This document shows positions 30,748 through 42,100 of a stretch of 64,000 nt of DNA, piece by piece (positions within the stretch are counted from its first letter, which is position 1; each line of letters opens with the position of its first letter). The DNA comes from Tieghemostelium lacteum (lineage: Eukaryota; Evosea; Eumycetozoa; Dictyosteliales; Raperosteliaceae). The position numbers were made by a program, and so were the translations under genes. Location: the NCBI GenBank assembly GCA_001606155.1, contig LODT01000020.1, positions 496,001 to 560,000 of the forward strand, read 5' to 3'. A model generated the notes under the pieces. It saw nothing but the letters and a program-made list of their open reading frames with translations. It did no database searches and had not been told where the DNA came from.

Positions 30748-31177
30748 TGCACTCTTTAAACCCTATTTTGAAAATACCTAGGTGATTTCTTTGGTTGATT
30801 TGATTGATTTGTTGTTGGTTGTATTGTATTAGTTATTGATAGAGTGTTTAAAAATTATAATCAATAAATTAAAAAAATTTAAATCAAAAAAAATAAAGTT
30901 TTTACATTTTGAAATTACAAATCAAAAGATACTATTTTAGGATTTTACACAATGAACATAGCTTAAATAACGCTCTATTCATGAATAAACTTTTTTTTCA
31001 TTTTTTAACACAAATGTGGTTCAAACACATTTGTTATACACTGTATAGTGTGTTAAATTAACAATATTAAAAATTTTTATAGTAATTTAATTTTTTTACA
31101 CTGGATCTTTTTCAAGAAGATCAAGATAGACTTCTTTAGCACATTTAATTTTAATATTTGTTATATTAATACATATT
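30748..31177. other. Spacer with hairpin-forming inverted repeat
   Basis: AT-rich and without a gene. It contains ACAAATGTG (31010-31018) and CACATTTGT (31026-31034), a perfect 9-bp stem with a 7-base loop, followed by an imperfect palindrome around ATACACTGTATAGTGTGT. These lie just beyond the 3' end of the transposase remnant and could mark its transposon end. Confidence 0.5.
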
Positions 31178-31747
31178 CTAAAGATATTTGAATGGAGATG
31201 GAGAGTTTCGAAAAGTTTCCTTTAAAATTTTGAGAAAAGAATTGATGACTTCAATTAGATGTCTATTTCTGTTCACATAGTAGTTCCATACTTTTTCTAA
31301 GATTGGTTGACCAGGTTGATAGTTAAAGGGGATATCTAAAAAATTGAACCCCTTATAGCCTTTATCCGCGAATCCTGTTTCCCATGTTTGAATTTGGTCA
31401 AGGAAACCAGATTCTAAAATTTTCTTATCATGGATCTTGAACGTAGGACCATACAAATGTATAATTACACTATCTAAAGAGCAAATAACTTGATTAATAA
31501 AATTTGTTAATATATATATATATAAAACTTGTAAATTTAAGTGACTAATAGTTGGTAATCTGTCATTAATATCTATCTATATATTTAAAATAATTGTAAA
31601 TCATTTATTTTTTAATTTATAAAATATCATTAATACTTACTTCATCAATAATTTTAGACAGGTGGTCAATCATTTTATAAATTTGATTTTGGTAGGTAAT
31701 TTTTGAAATTCTCCAAAATATACACCCTTCACCTAAAAGGATACAAT
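31178..31747 (-). mobile_element. DDE transposase remnant (Harbinger/IS5-like, DDE_Tnp_4 type)
   Basis: Two exons are visible, 31747-31641 and 31576-31178, with a 64 bp intron (gtaagt to atatag, phase 0). The second exon shows an Asp in ICSLDSVIIHLYGP, an Asp in FADKGYKGF and a Glu in LIEVINSFLKIL, in the order and spacing of a DDE nuclease. An N-terminal exon could lie near 31870-31930 (MSKAPEIELLQFVE) but I could not find an in-phase join, so the gene is probably truncated or broken there. Confidence 0.5.
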
Positions 31748-33184
31748 CTAAAATAATGTAATGTTATTAATAAAGGAAGATAGGATTGGTTTAGTAATGG
31801 GTGGATCCCATATTTTTTATAAACAATTAAAAATATATCAGGAAAACAACCAAACAAATTTAAATTTTACTTTAACTATATTATCTTCTACAAATTGTAG
31901 AAGTTCTATCTCCGGAGCTTTTGACATAATAATATATAAATAAAATAAAATAAATTGATACTAATATAATACATAATACATTTGAAAATCTTCAGAAAGA
32001 GATTTCTATTTAAATACATATTGTTAAAGCAGAGATTTTTCAATTGAGCTGTAATCAACTTGAGAAAAAATTTCATCTCGGTTGTAATTCCAGAATTAAC
32101 TAAAATATAAACTCAACATGAAGTTTATTAGTGCATGCTAAACAGAGCAATTTTACCAATACAGTTGTATTTCTATTATAGTTCAACTAGTTATAAACAG
32201 TAAATATTGTGGTTGTTATTTCTTGTGATGCCATTTTGCCTCAATTGGTTTTCTAGTTCTATAAAGTGTGTAAAATTGTATTTGGATAATCACATTTTTG
32301 AAGTATTTGCATCTATTGAAATACCCTAAAAGAAATATTCCAACTCTAAAATACTATGAAATACCTCCAACACTCTCTATTGGAATTACTTTCAAAATCT
32401 CATTTATTCAAGACATTGAATTGGTATCTTCCTTTTTTGGTACTCTGATGATCACTCTGTTATGAACTTTGGTTTTATTAGTAATATTAAAGTAGCTGAT
32501 GATCTAATTTCTGAATGTTGTACTACTAACAAATTGTATCACTAGCATCAATTAAGTGTTTGATAGAGTCTAGGTATTTAATTCATTAATACAACCTTAT
32601 TAAATCTATTTTTATTCCATAGAAGTAAAATGAACTATCCAAAATTGAAATAATTGTTATTGGTGTATTCAGTTGTGGTTGTTTAACATTCGAAGAAGAT
32701 AGAAGTGGAGATAAATTCAGAGATTATGTATATGGTGCACTTTTAATTAATTAATTAATTACTCTGAGTAATATAATTGAAGTGATTTGGTGATGTATTG
32801 GAATTTTATTTTGTAGTGGTTTGGGTCTTAGACTTTACTTGTTAAGAATAGTTTGGAACTAATTAAGTCAATTTTAGGGAAACAAAAATTAAAAATACTT
32901 CAAACAAAGCTCCAGTTGTTGTAATACTACAGCTGAATCTCGAGATAAATGTTATATTATTGTATTTATTTACATACTTGGGATTGACCACCTCTTCCTC
33001 TAATTGAAAATTCAACAAAATTTTGAATGGTAGATACATAAACTAATATCTAGGGTTAAGATATCAAATTGAGATTATTTTCTCACTCTTATTATGTAAA
33101 TTTTACTTTGGTATTAATTTTTTCTCATAATTGTTTGTTTTATTTTAAATTATAGATTTTTATTTATGATAAGTTTAAGATAAT
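31748..33184. other. Gene-poor stretch with decayed coding fragments
   Basis: No intact gene. Short + strand stretches near 32280-32550 (NHIFEVFASIEIP; MNFGFISNIKVADDLISE) and 32640-32740 (VIGVFSCGCLTFEEDRSGD) look like remnants of unrecognised genes with several stops. A discoidin exon copy is at 32960-33060. Confidence 0.4.
32960..33060 (-). pseudogene. Discoidin exon-1 remnant
   Basis: This stretch matches the 3' end of exon 1 of the adjacent discoidin gene and keeps its splice donor (gtatgt) and the following intron start. It is a partial tandem duplicate. The coding frame is broken. Confidence 0.65.
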
Positions 33185-34093
33185 TTAATTTATATTTGCG
33201 GTGTATTGAATATCAATGGAATTGATTTTAATTGAGGTTTTAATATAAATGTCAAAATCTTTGGTTGTTATATTAATTGGTTGGATGGTTATTTTGCTGT
33301 TGTGTGTATTTGGAAGATTTTGAATTGAAGTAATTCCTAAATTAATATTTGGGATACGTGAGAATTCTTTTCCAAAATGTATTCTTGTTGTATTTTCATA
33401 AAATAGAATCTCATTTGGAGAGTTGTTATTTGAGGTTGAAACACCACTAGAATTTAAATTTTGAATCTCTGGTAATACTGTAAAGTGTCTAGAATTTAAT
33501 GTTAAAAATGATGTTTGTTTGATATTATCAATTGAAGCTGGGATTGGAGTGATGTAAAGTTCACATCTAAGAGATGGATGACCACTAAATGTGAGTACCT
33601 CAAAAGAGATTGCTAATGCTCTAATTGGTGGCTCAAAAACATGAGTTACAATTGTATTTTGATCAGTATTTCCAGATAGATGTATTCCACCATTTATATC
33701 TAACCAATTAATGCCATCAATTGTATATCTTAATATAAATTGTTGAATCCACTATATTGTATTAATACAAATTTAATGAGTATAGTTATTTAAAATAAAT
33801 CAATATTATATTTAACATACTTGAGGGTAGGGTTGATCACCTCTTCCTCTTATCGCAAAAGCAACAAAATTTTGAATGGTGGTCGACCCAAAAATTAATT
33901 TTTTTCTAGGATCCGAAAGAAGGAAACATAATGAATTTGAATTACCTTCAATTTTTGGTTCATTTAAAGGAAGTCCTCTAATAGAATCAGTTGCACTATG
34001 TTGACTAGATGTTGTTATATTTATTAAACCATTTGAAATAACAGGTATAGAATTTGGTGGTGGTCCGTTTGATTTTGTAATTATGTAATTCAT
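33185..34093 (-). CDS. Discoidin-like lectin, 2 exons
   Basis: Exons are 34093-33821 and 33751-33185, with a 69 bp intron (gtatgt to atatag, phase 0); the product has 279 residues. Discoidins are secreted or cytosolic galactose/GalNAc-binding lectins of starving and aggregating cells. The N-terminal discoidin (F5/8-type) domain ends ILRYTIDGINWLDI..TPIRA-like PPIRALAISF..GHPSLRCELY, matching discoidin I. The C-terminal H-type lectin domain carries QPINITTKDFD, close to discoidin's QPRNITTKGFD. Typical discoidins have about 255 residues, so this one is slightly longer. No signal peptide is present, as usual for the family. Confidence 0.9.
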
Positions 34094-34562
34094 TGTATTA
34101 AAATGATAAATATAAATTAAATTTTTTTTAAACACACCTTCTTTATTTAAAAAAATTTATCAAAGAATGTTGATGTTAACCGACAAGAATGTGTTTATAA
34201 AATTAAAAAAGGGTTAATTTGAAATCTATAAGAATTGTGTTGAGAGTGCTAATGGGCTTGTCATCGAGGAGATGTCAAGAGAACATTAGGAAAAGTGAAT
34301 AAGAATGCTAGCTGATATCCCTACCTATTGATGTAGTATTGGATTATTATAGACTTATTAGATTTATTGCTACAATCATTTTACATTTTTTAATGTTAAT
34401 TTAAATAAAATACCAAATGAACTAGTACTTTTCTTTTTTACTCTTGTATCCTTGAATTAAAGTTATACAAGAATAGTGAAAATAAATCAATCAATTAATT
34501 AAAAAAAATATTTCATATTTAATTAAATGAAAAGGGTTGTAAATTTTATTTAACTAAATTAT
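34094..34562. other. Intergenic spacer
   Basis: AT-rich apart from a less AT-rich patch at 34230-34330. I see no gene. Confidence 0.5.
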
Positions 34563-34715
34563 TTAGTCTTTGAGAGGACAGGTGGCTGCGGTGTGTCCCA
34601 TTTTTTTACATATATTGCAAGGAGCAAACTTAGGTTGCGGATTCCCTGCTCTGTGGGGACATGAATCTATATTGTGGTCATCTGGTGTATTACAACTTGG
34701 GTTATTGCAATTCAT
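34563..34715 (-). CDS. Tiny CCHC zinc-knuckle protein, 50 aa
   Basis: A complete 51-codon gene from ATG (34715) to TAA. It has a canonical zinc knuckle CNICKKMGHTAATC (Cys33, Cys36, His41, Cys46) and an N-terminal Cys-rich cluster (Cys3, Cys8, His14, Cys19) that may hold a second metal. Zinc knuckles bind single-stranded nucleic acid. No larger Gag-like or RNA-binding context is attached. The composition is less AT-rich than the surroundings, which supports real coding. It could be a free-standing RNA-binding peptide or a leftover of an element. Confidence 0.6.
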   Translation of the reverse strand: MNCNNPSCNTPDDHNIDSCPHRAGNPQPKFAPCNICKKMGHTAATCPLKD

Positions 34716-34880
34716 TTTATTATGAAGTATTTAAAAAATTTTTTATTTTTAAAAACTTTTATTTATATTTTTTCTTTAATTTTGAAGATTTGTTAATTTT
34801 AAAAAAAATGGAAATAATTAATAATAAATTAATTAAAAATGCATTTTTAGTAAATTATAGGTGTATCAAAATTCAAACCA

Positions 34881-35346
34881 TTATTTATATTTACAATTGT
34901 TTGATTGGAGAGTATGTTCTGCACGAGCTACTTTCATTAATATATTCTTTTTTATCATGATACAACCTTTACAATGACTTACTATATATTCTAATTCATC
35001 CTCATCAAAATATTCATGATGAATTTTGTATTTATGTAAGCAATAGGTTTTTGAGGTTACTTTATTACAACCTAAATGTGGACAAATATTTGAGGTTTCA
35101 GATTCACTCTCTTCATCAGAACTCTCTTCACTCTCTTCAAATTCTTCTTCTAATTGTTGATCTTCATCAGATTCACTTTGATAGTCAGGATCATTAATAT
35201 TATCTGTATTATCATCACTATTTTCATCACATTCAATATTTATAATATTATGTCTTTTACAAACCCTATTATCAACATCCATTAATACATCTACTTCTTC
35301 ATTGTCATCATCATCGTCATCATCATCATCATCATCACCATCATTT

Positions 35347-35390
<44 letters not shown>

Positions 35391-36210
35391 TTCAAATTGA
35401 TCAATTCTTCTCTTTTTCTTATTTCTTCTAATGATTGGTTCAATTGGTAAACCTCTTTCAATATTCTCTTTTAATCTTATAAATGTATTATTTACATCTC
35501 TTTTTAATATATCAATGTGTTGTGTTCCAATGTGATTTTTTAAATTTGTTAATCTAGTATAAGTTTTTCTACATAGTGAACACCTATATTTTTTTCTATT
35601 TATTTGGTTTGTATATATATATATAAATTCACCGTATTTTGTTATATTATTTATATCAGAGCTGATTCTTTTTTCTATTGCTATTTCCATCATGATTTTA
35701 TTTTTCTTGTTAAATAAATCTGGATATTTATCTATTAACTCCTCAGTTGATCTACTATTTATAGGGTTTCTCTTTTGTTCTAAATTTAATGAGTTTCTTG
35801 TATATTCCAACAATTCCTCTGCAATGACTTTTACTCTAAAAATATTATTACAATTATTATTTCTATTAGATTTTCCAAGATAGTTTATTAATAAATCTAT
35901 TTCTTCTTTTTGTTCTTCATTTAAAAGAGAAATCTTTTCTTCTCGTTGATTTGCAGTTAGTAAATATCTATTATTATTCTGTGGTGGTGTTGACTGATGA
36001 TATTGGTTGTGAGGATCTGATGATGATGGTTGCAAGTATTGATGAGATTGTGATTGTTGATAACCTGATGACGCGTTAGAAGTTGTAGTTGATGGTAATT
36101 GGTGTTGTGGCTGTAATGATGAAGTTGTAGTGATTGTAGTTATTGGTGGTAATTGAGTTTGTTGAGTTTGTTGAGATGGTTGATATATTGGTTGAGAATG
36201 ATTTTGATTT

Positions 36211-36258
<48 letters not shown>

Positions 36259-36641
36259 GATCTGTATATTTGAGTTTGGGTTGATAGGTTATGTTGATAC
36301 TGTTGAGGTATTGGTTGTGATGAAATGTGACCATATGAATATTCAGATGATGATAGTGAAGGTATTGTTGGGTATGGATTTAATAAATTATTCGGTAATG
36401 GTGTTTGTTTAGGTGGTATATTATATAAGTATCTATCTTCTGTTGTTAGAGGTGTTATGGTGGGTAAATGAGGTTGTGATGATAGTACTGGAGATAATTC
36501 TATTGTTGGTTGGGATATATTATATATCTTTGTTACTGTTTCGTCAATTGTGGGTTGATAAATTCTATTATTACTACTGTTATTTGGCTTTGTATTGTTG
36601 TTTTTCACATATTTATATGTGTAATCATAAAATTTTGTCAT
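34881..36641 (-). CDS. C2H2 zinc-finger protein with low-complexity regions
   Basis: A 586-residue protein, starting at the ATG of MTKFYDYTY (36641) because upstream in-frame starts are non-ATG or poorly placed. The first half is Gln/Pro/Asn/Ser-rich. A C2H2 finger lies at about residue 355-380 (CSLCRKTYTRLTNLKNHIGTQH), followed by a basic patch (RRNKKKRRID), polyasparagine and a poly-aspartate run. The C terminus has a Cys/His cluster (CPHLGCNKVTSKTYCLHK, then CKGC) that may be a second, atypical zinc site. DNA- or RNA-binding regulator by inference; no target can be given. Confidence 0.7.
35283..35393 (-). repeat. Adjacent (ATC)n and (ATT)n repeats coding poly-Asp and poly-Asn
   Basis: Triplet repeats within the C2H2 gene. 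The switch from ATC to ATT units on the + strand gives poly-Asp next to poly-Asn in the protein. Confidence 0.85.
36210..36257 (-). repeat. (ATT)n repeat coding polyasparagine
   Basis: Pure triplet run in the N-terminal half of the C2H2 gene. Confidence 0.85.
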
Positions 36642-37317
36642 TTCTATATTTTTTAATAAAAAAAACATAAAAAGCACAGGGTTATCTAGTTTGTCAAGCT
36701 TACTTCTCACTCTAAAATTATAGTTACAAACAATTCCATTTTAGGTAAAACTTTTTAATTTTAATTAAAATATTTTTTTAAAAAATAAAAATTTTGAATG
36801 AAATGATTCCAAATTTAGAAATAAACATTCTAACATTCTGAAAAGTTGCCTGCTAATTAGTTAAAAGGACTTGATACAAGTATCAAAATTCAAACCATTT
36901 CTAATTTACCAAATCTCTCCCATGGAGTTGTTTGAGTGAGTTTGATAAAATGGGATAACTAGACCTAATGCATACACAAAAGAATTGTAATGAATATGAT
37001 TGACATATGGCTATAAGTAATTGGTTACCAATTTCTTGATTACCATCAATTTGCAGAGATTGAATATATTTGAATTCTTGAACTTGTTTAAAGATAGGTA
37101 TCTCTGATGTAACTAAATTGAAAATATGATAATGTTTTTTTACTGTATAATCTCAAATATTTTCCAATTCAAATTATTCCATCAATAGTAATGTACATTT
37201 GCTCGAATCTTGTGCATTTCTTTACAAATTCCCAAAATCTAAATCCTGTAATACTATTTACTTGTTCAATGATTCTACTTGTTTTTCATTAATGCTAAAC
37301 TGATTTTGACTAAAAAA
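36642..37317. other. Intergenic region with possible decayed coding piece
   Basis: Mostly AT-rich. Between about 36900 and 37280 the minus strand has open stretches (IFKQVQEFKYIQSLQIDGN; RFWEFVKKCTRFEQMYITIDG) in different frames and without a start. They resemble LRR-type protein text and are probably a decayed gene. Confidence 0.4.
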
Positions 37318-37464
37318 ATGGTAACAATATTGAATTTAATTGCAAAAGGTACAAAAAAACATTTAATTTGGTATATTATTGTAATAGTTTTTTTTTTTAT
37401 AATTATTTATTTAATAAAAAAATATAAACCTTATTATGAGGTGATAAGGAATACATATAGATGA
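37318..37464 (+). CDS. Possible 48-aa single-pass membrane protein
   Basis: Open from an ATG in the classic A-rich context (TAAAAAAATG). It has a basic lead (KGTKKH), one strong hydrophobic helix and a basic end. Its TAG lies 15 bp from the stop of convergent OST1. It may be a small ER or mitochondrial membrane subunit, or a chance frame. Confidence 0.35.
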   Translation: MVTILNLIAKGTKKHLIWYIIVIVFFFIIIYLIKKYKPYYEVIRNTYR

Positions 37465-37479
37465 ATTTAGAATATTGTA

Positions 37480-38942
37480 TTAATTTGATTTAACTTTTGA
37501 TAATGAAAAATCAACTCTAGTTAAAATCATAACTAGAATACAAAAAGCAAATACAGCACCAGTAACCAAGAGAGCTTCATGGAAGATGGAGAAATAAGAG
37601 AGATTGAAACTGACTTGAACATAACGTAGATTTTCATAGGTGGTATCATGAGTTGAGATGATAAGTACTGGTCTACCTACAGTATCCAAAAATGTCTTTC
37701 TATTTTCAAAACGATGACTGACAGGTTGAATTTGATTTGGTAATTTGAATTCGATATCAGAAGCACCTTCTGGTAAGACAAAACGAATTTCGTGGTCACC
37801 TACATAGATACCTTCAATATTAACACCCATGGAAACATTTAAAACATAACGACCAGTGTCCAAGTCTCTGGAGAGGAACTTGTCGATTGGTAGATTGTAT
37901 CCAGTGTAGAACTCGTTCTTCCAACCACCGTATAGAGGGAATCTTGGAACAATCTTCAAAGTGATACTGTTGGTGTTATAAGTGTAGGTACTGGTTGAGA
38001 TGTTACCAATTTGGTCTCTGTAATAGAAATCTGCAGAATCTCTTGGAACAATTTCTTTAATCTCAGAGACATGTGAAGCTGATGCAGATGGATTACGTTG
38101 ATAGTCCAAACGTGAGAATGCACCTTTTAATTTAGCACCTCTGTGTTCGAAATAGTAGTTGGTCTCAACTGCAAGATTACCCCACATGGAGACTTCATAT
38201 TCTTTTTCGAGTTTATTCAACATTAAAAATGGTGAATTGTTTTCAAAATGAACTGTAAATTCAGTTTGTTGGAGTCCTTTTACATCCTTGTATGGGCCAT
38301 AAATGACTTGGCTGCTTTTGGATTGTGTTGGTTCAATATCAGTGAAGCTTTCCATTCTACCTGTTGGTACTTTAACAGTAGTCTTTTGTGTCTCTGTTTG
38401 ATATGGACTGCTGAAATATACATTGTCCTTATAAGTTACCAATTGTGTCTCTGTTTGTGAAATGTGTTCTGGGTATGGTTTCATTTGTTGCAATAATGTC
38501 AATGCAACTTTCAAACTAACTGTTGATCCTGATTTTACAACACTGTTGAATTTAGCTTCATAAATATTAAATCTAATATTAATTAAAAAAAAGTGTTAAT
38601 ATACCAATTAATGGTAGGGTGGTTTATGAGTGTGGGGGTGGTTTTGTGGTGTGATGTATAAAACAATAAGACACATTACTCTTGTTTAGTTTCAACAAAT
38701 CTAACTGGTAAATCTTTTGATTGTTCATCCAAAACTGCTAGAGATGCTTTGTATGATTTGTTGATTGCAAATTGATAGGTACTGCTATCTGATCCTGTAT
38801 TTTTGGCTTTAATTTGAATGATGGATTTTGAAATTTGTGTTGTCAAATCAATAGTTCTAGTAACATCTTGATTTAACCATTGACCACAAACTGCATTAAT
38901 TCCAATCAATACAATAATGAATAATAGAATATTTTTATTCAT
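37480..38942 (-). CDS. OST1: Oligosaccharyltransferase subunit 1 (ribophorin I/OST1), 2 exons
   Basis: Exons are 38942-38680 and 38572-37480, with a 107 bp intron (gtaatg to attag, phase 2); the product has 451 residues. It is a subunit of the ER complex that transfers N-glycans to nascent proteins. It has a signal peptide (1-20), a luminal region with family blocks (WGNLAVETNYYFEHRGAKLKG, SRLDYQRNP, PRFPLYGGWKNEFYTGYNLP) and one membrane helix near the C terminus (EALLVTGAVFAFCILVMIL). It is shorter than human ribophorin I because the cytosolic tail is almost absent. The N-glycan-rich beta-helix proteins nearby would be clients. Confidence 0.93.
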
Positions 38943-39134
38943 TTTTTTTGATTACAACAAATTGATCTTCCAAAAAAAAAAAAAAAATAAAAAAATTTTG
39001 TTATTTTTTGTCTTTTGTACTTCATGAGTCACGTTTGATTTGTTGCAATTACCAAAGAAGTAAAAATAAGAAAATAACCAGTATACATTATATAAGATTT
39101 TGTAAAATATTTATTTTAAATAGTGGTCCATTAT

Positions 39135-42100
39135 TTATTGATCAATATCAATATTCTCATTTTGTTGAATAGATACTGAAGTTGAATTTGGTAGAATTGG
39201 ATATAAATGATCTTCAATAATTACAGAATCCATAGTATCTAATATTGTATTAGTATAACTCTGATCCATTGTAGTTAAATCCTTCTTTGGGTATTTAATA
39301 TCAATTGATTTATCAGGAGTTTGTTGTAGTTGTTCTTGTTGTTGTTGCTGCTGTTGTTGTTGTGGTGGTTGTTCATATAAAATCTCAGATGAAGTATGTA
39401 AAGCAATAGAAACTCTATTACTTTTCTTTACAGCAGTTGGTGAAACAGTATTAGATTTTTGCCATGAATGTTCTGTTGAGGTTGTTGAGGTCGTTAAGGT
39501 TGTTGAGGTTGTTGAGGTTGTTGAGGTTGTTGAGGTTGTTGAGGTTGTTGAGGTTGTTGTACTTGGACTTGAAAGATTATTTGGCGTATTTGAATTGGTA
39601 GTAGATGGTGTTGAAGTATTACTATTATTAGTTGATGAAGGTGAAGGACTAGGTAGTGGTGATTGAATTTGATTTGTTGGTTGATTCTTTTTGTCATTGG
39701 ATAAATTTTCAAGAGAATTAAATTGTAGTCCAGAGAGTTCAGAAAAATCAAAACAAATGAATTCATTAATGAATTGATAGTCAACAGGTCTAGACGATAA
39801 CATATGTCTGTGATAGATGGTCGATGAAAACTTGGAGAGGAATGATTTGAATTCTGGGAAACCACTAGAGAGATCGGAAATAGATTTAATTAAAATACAA
39901 GGTCTAAGTGATTGAGTGTCATTGGAGACATTCTCTTGAATACCGCCAGGTGTAATGGAAATACTATTGTGATGATACTGAATTGGTTTCTGTGCAATCT
40001 GATCGATAAATGGATGGAATGGTGGTTCTTGACTATGTTTAACAAAACAATCTTTAATGAATACCCATTCAAAGAGATTAAACTGTTCAGTTATACTTGG
40101 TAGTGTCAATGACAAATCCAAGAATTTACAAGCTGCCAAGATGCTCTCATGATTATCAGAGTGACTGAGAGTGTCAATCAACTCTGTCAATATAATAGGC
40201 CAGAATGATCGCAAATTCTGGTGAGATATCTTCATGAGAAGTACACGCAGACACAAGAATACCTGAAGATGCAATACAGTGGCATTTGGAATTCTCAATG
40301 ACTCCACAATTTTCTCTTGAACAAGTGGTAGTATGGCTAAATGTTGGTTTTCACTACCTGACCAAATGATAAATGAAAGACGTTTGAGTTGTCTGGCACG
40401 ATTAAGATTCTCAGTGTCCTTGTTAACAAACATTAGTGTAGATGTTGGATTCCATGCTTTAGAGAGAGTTTTGGTGAAATCCAAAAGAGCAGTTTTATCA
40501 TGAATCATAATCTGGTTAAGGAACTTACTAGATTGTTCCAATGTCTTGATATCGTTCTTGAAAAAGTCGTGATCAAAAAACAATTCGAGTGCATCTTTTT
40601 TAATGGATTTCAAGTTGTATGGGTACTCGGATAATGAGGCGAATAGACATGTGGCATAATAAGAGTTTTCTCTGTTACTTAAGAGGGTGCTGGTGTTAGC
40701 TTGGTTTGGTGTGGTTGTAGAGGTATCTGATTTAACTTTTAGATAAGGAACTATATTGTGTAGGGAGTTGGCAAGAAGAGTTGCAATTCTTTCTTTATCA
40801 TCTAAAATGTTATCCAAAAGACTTGCTAAGATTCCCGAGAGGTTCATTAACGATTTCAAACTGACTTGTGTTTTGAGTCTTGATGCCTCTCTCTTGAGGT
40901 TATTTGGTGTAATGGTATCCGATGAATGTTCACCAGCAGAGGATGTTCTGATTCTAGATGAAGTTGGTACCTGAATAGTATCTTGATCAATAGATGTAGA
41001 TGCTGATGTGTAAGCTGATGGGGGTGTCTGTAAAAGACTTGGAGGTAACTGTGATGGGTTTTGATTAGATCCACTCTGAGATTGGCCAGAAGCATCATTT
41101 ACTGAAATTCCAGGAGTTGCAATACTAGTAGCAGTGACTCTATTCTCACCAAGGGAATTTAGAGATTGATTGGAAGTTGAATGCATTAGTGGTGGGATAT
41201 ACATTGCACTTATATCATTAAAGCTCTTTCCACTAATCATAAAGCATGCATCGATAATCTTTGGTAAGAGATCTTGTAATTCACGTTTGTTCAATTTGGA
41301 TTTAAGAGGATTCTTTGTCTTGTCATCGTGAGTGAGTTTCTTTGTATAGGTATTCAATATCTGTAATTGACTGACAAATGTCATTGGATTGGATGAATGT
41401 ATACTCTCTTTAACAAAGGAAAGGAACGATGAACTTACTCCATCAAATGGTGTGGAATACTCTTCAATATATTTACTGACAAAATCATAGAGTGCAGATT
41501 CCTTTAGATTGAGTTTATGTAAAGTGGACTTTGGTGTTTTGATCTTATCCTGTGCATGAATGGCTACTAAAATCTGATAAGCAGAAGTGAATAGAGTGTC
41601 CTCTTTTACAGAATCTAAACTGTAAATAACTTCCATTATAACACGTCTGGAGGTTACAGCTAGAGTATCCATTGAGTTTATATCAATCTTTTGCCAGAGA
41701 TCAACCATGGCCTCTATGAATTGTGATGGGTACTTGGACATTAGAGGATCAAAAATGTGAATAATCAGATCCTGAATTGCAAATTTATTGTGAGTGTCTG
41801 AAGAGACATCAGTGCTAATGGAAATCTTGGTGCTTATACTCTTTGGAAGTCCCCATACTCTAAGTAATGGTGAAATGATATCTGGAAGGATATTGAATAT
41901 CTCTTTTCTAACTTGACCAATGGGAGTGAGTGACTTGTTATCAATTTCAGATGTGAATACATCTTTTACAAAATCAGCAAACATTCTTACACCAGAGGTA
42001 CGTTGTTGTTCTTCGTTATTTGTGATTTCAAATGGTGTAATTGGTTCAAGGATAGAGAACTTTAGTATAAAAGTGAGCGATTTCAAAATTACAATGATAT

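Noticed and set aside
31870-31930. N-terminal exon of the DDE transposase
   Set aside because: A plausible start exists, but no donor gives an in-phase join to the next exon, so it was not added to the element.
34661-34960. 99-codon + strand frame rich in Tyr/Phe
   Set aside because: It overlaps antisense to the zinc-knuckle gene and the 3' end of the C2H2 gene; composition-driven.
39494-39865. 123-codon minus-strand frame with Pro-Gln repeats
   Set aside because: Out-of-frame reading of the Ser-Thr-Thr repeat within DOP1.
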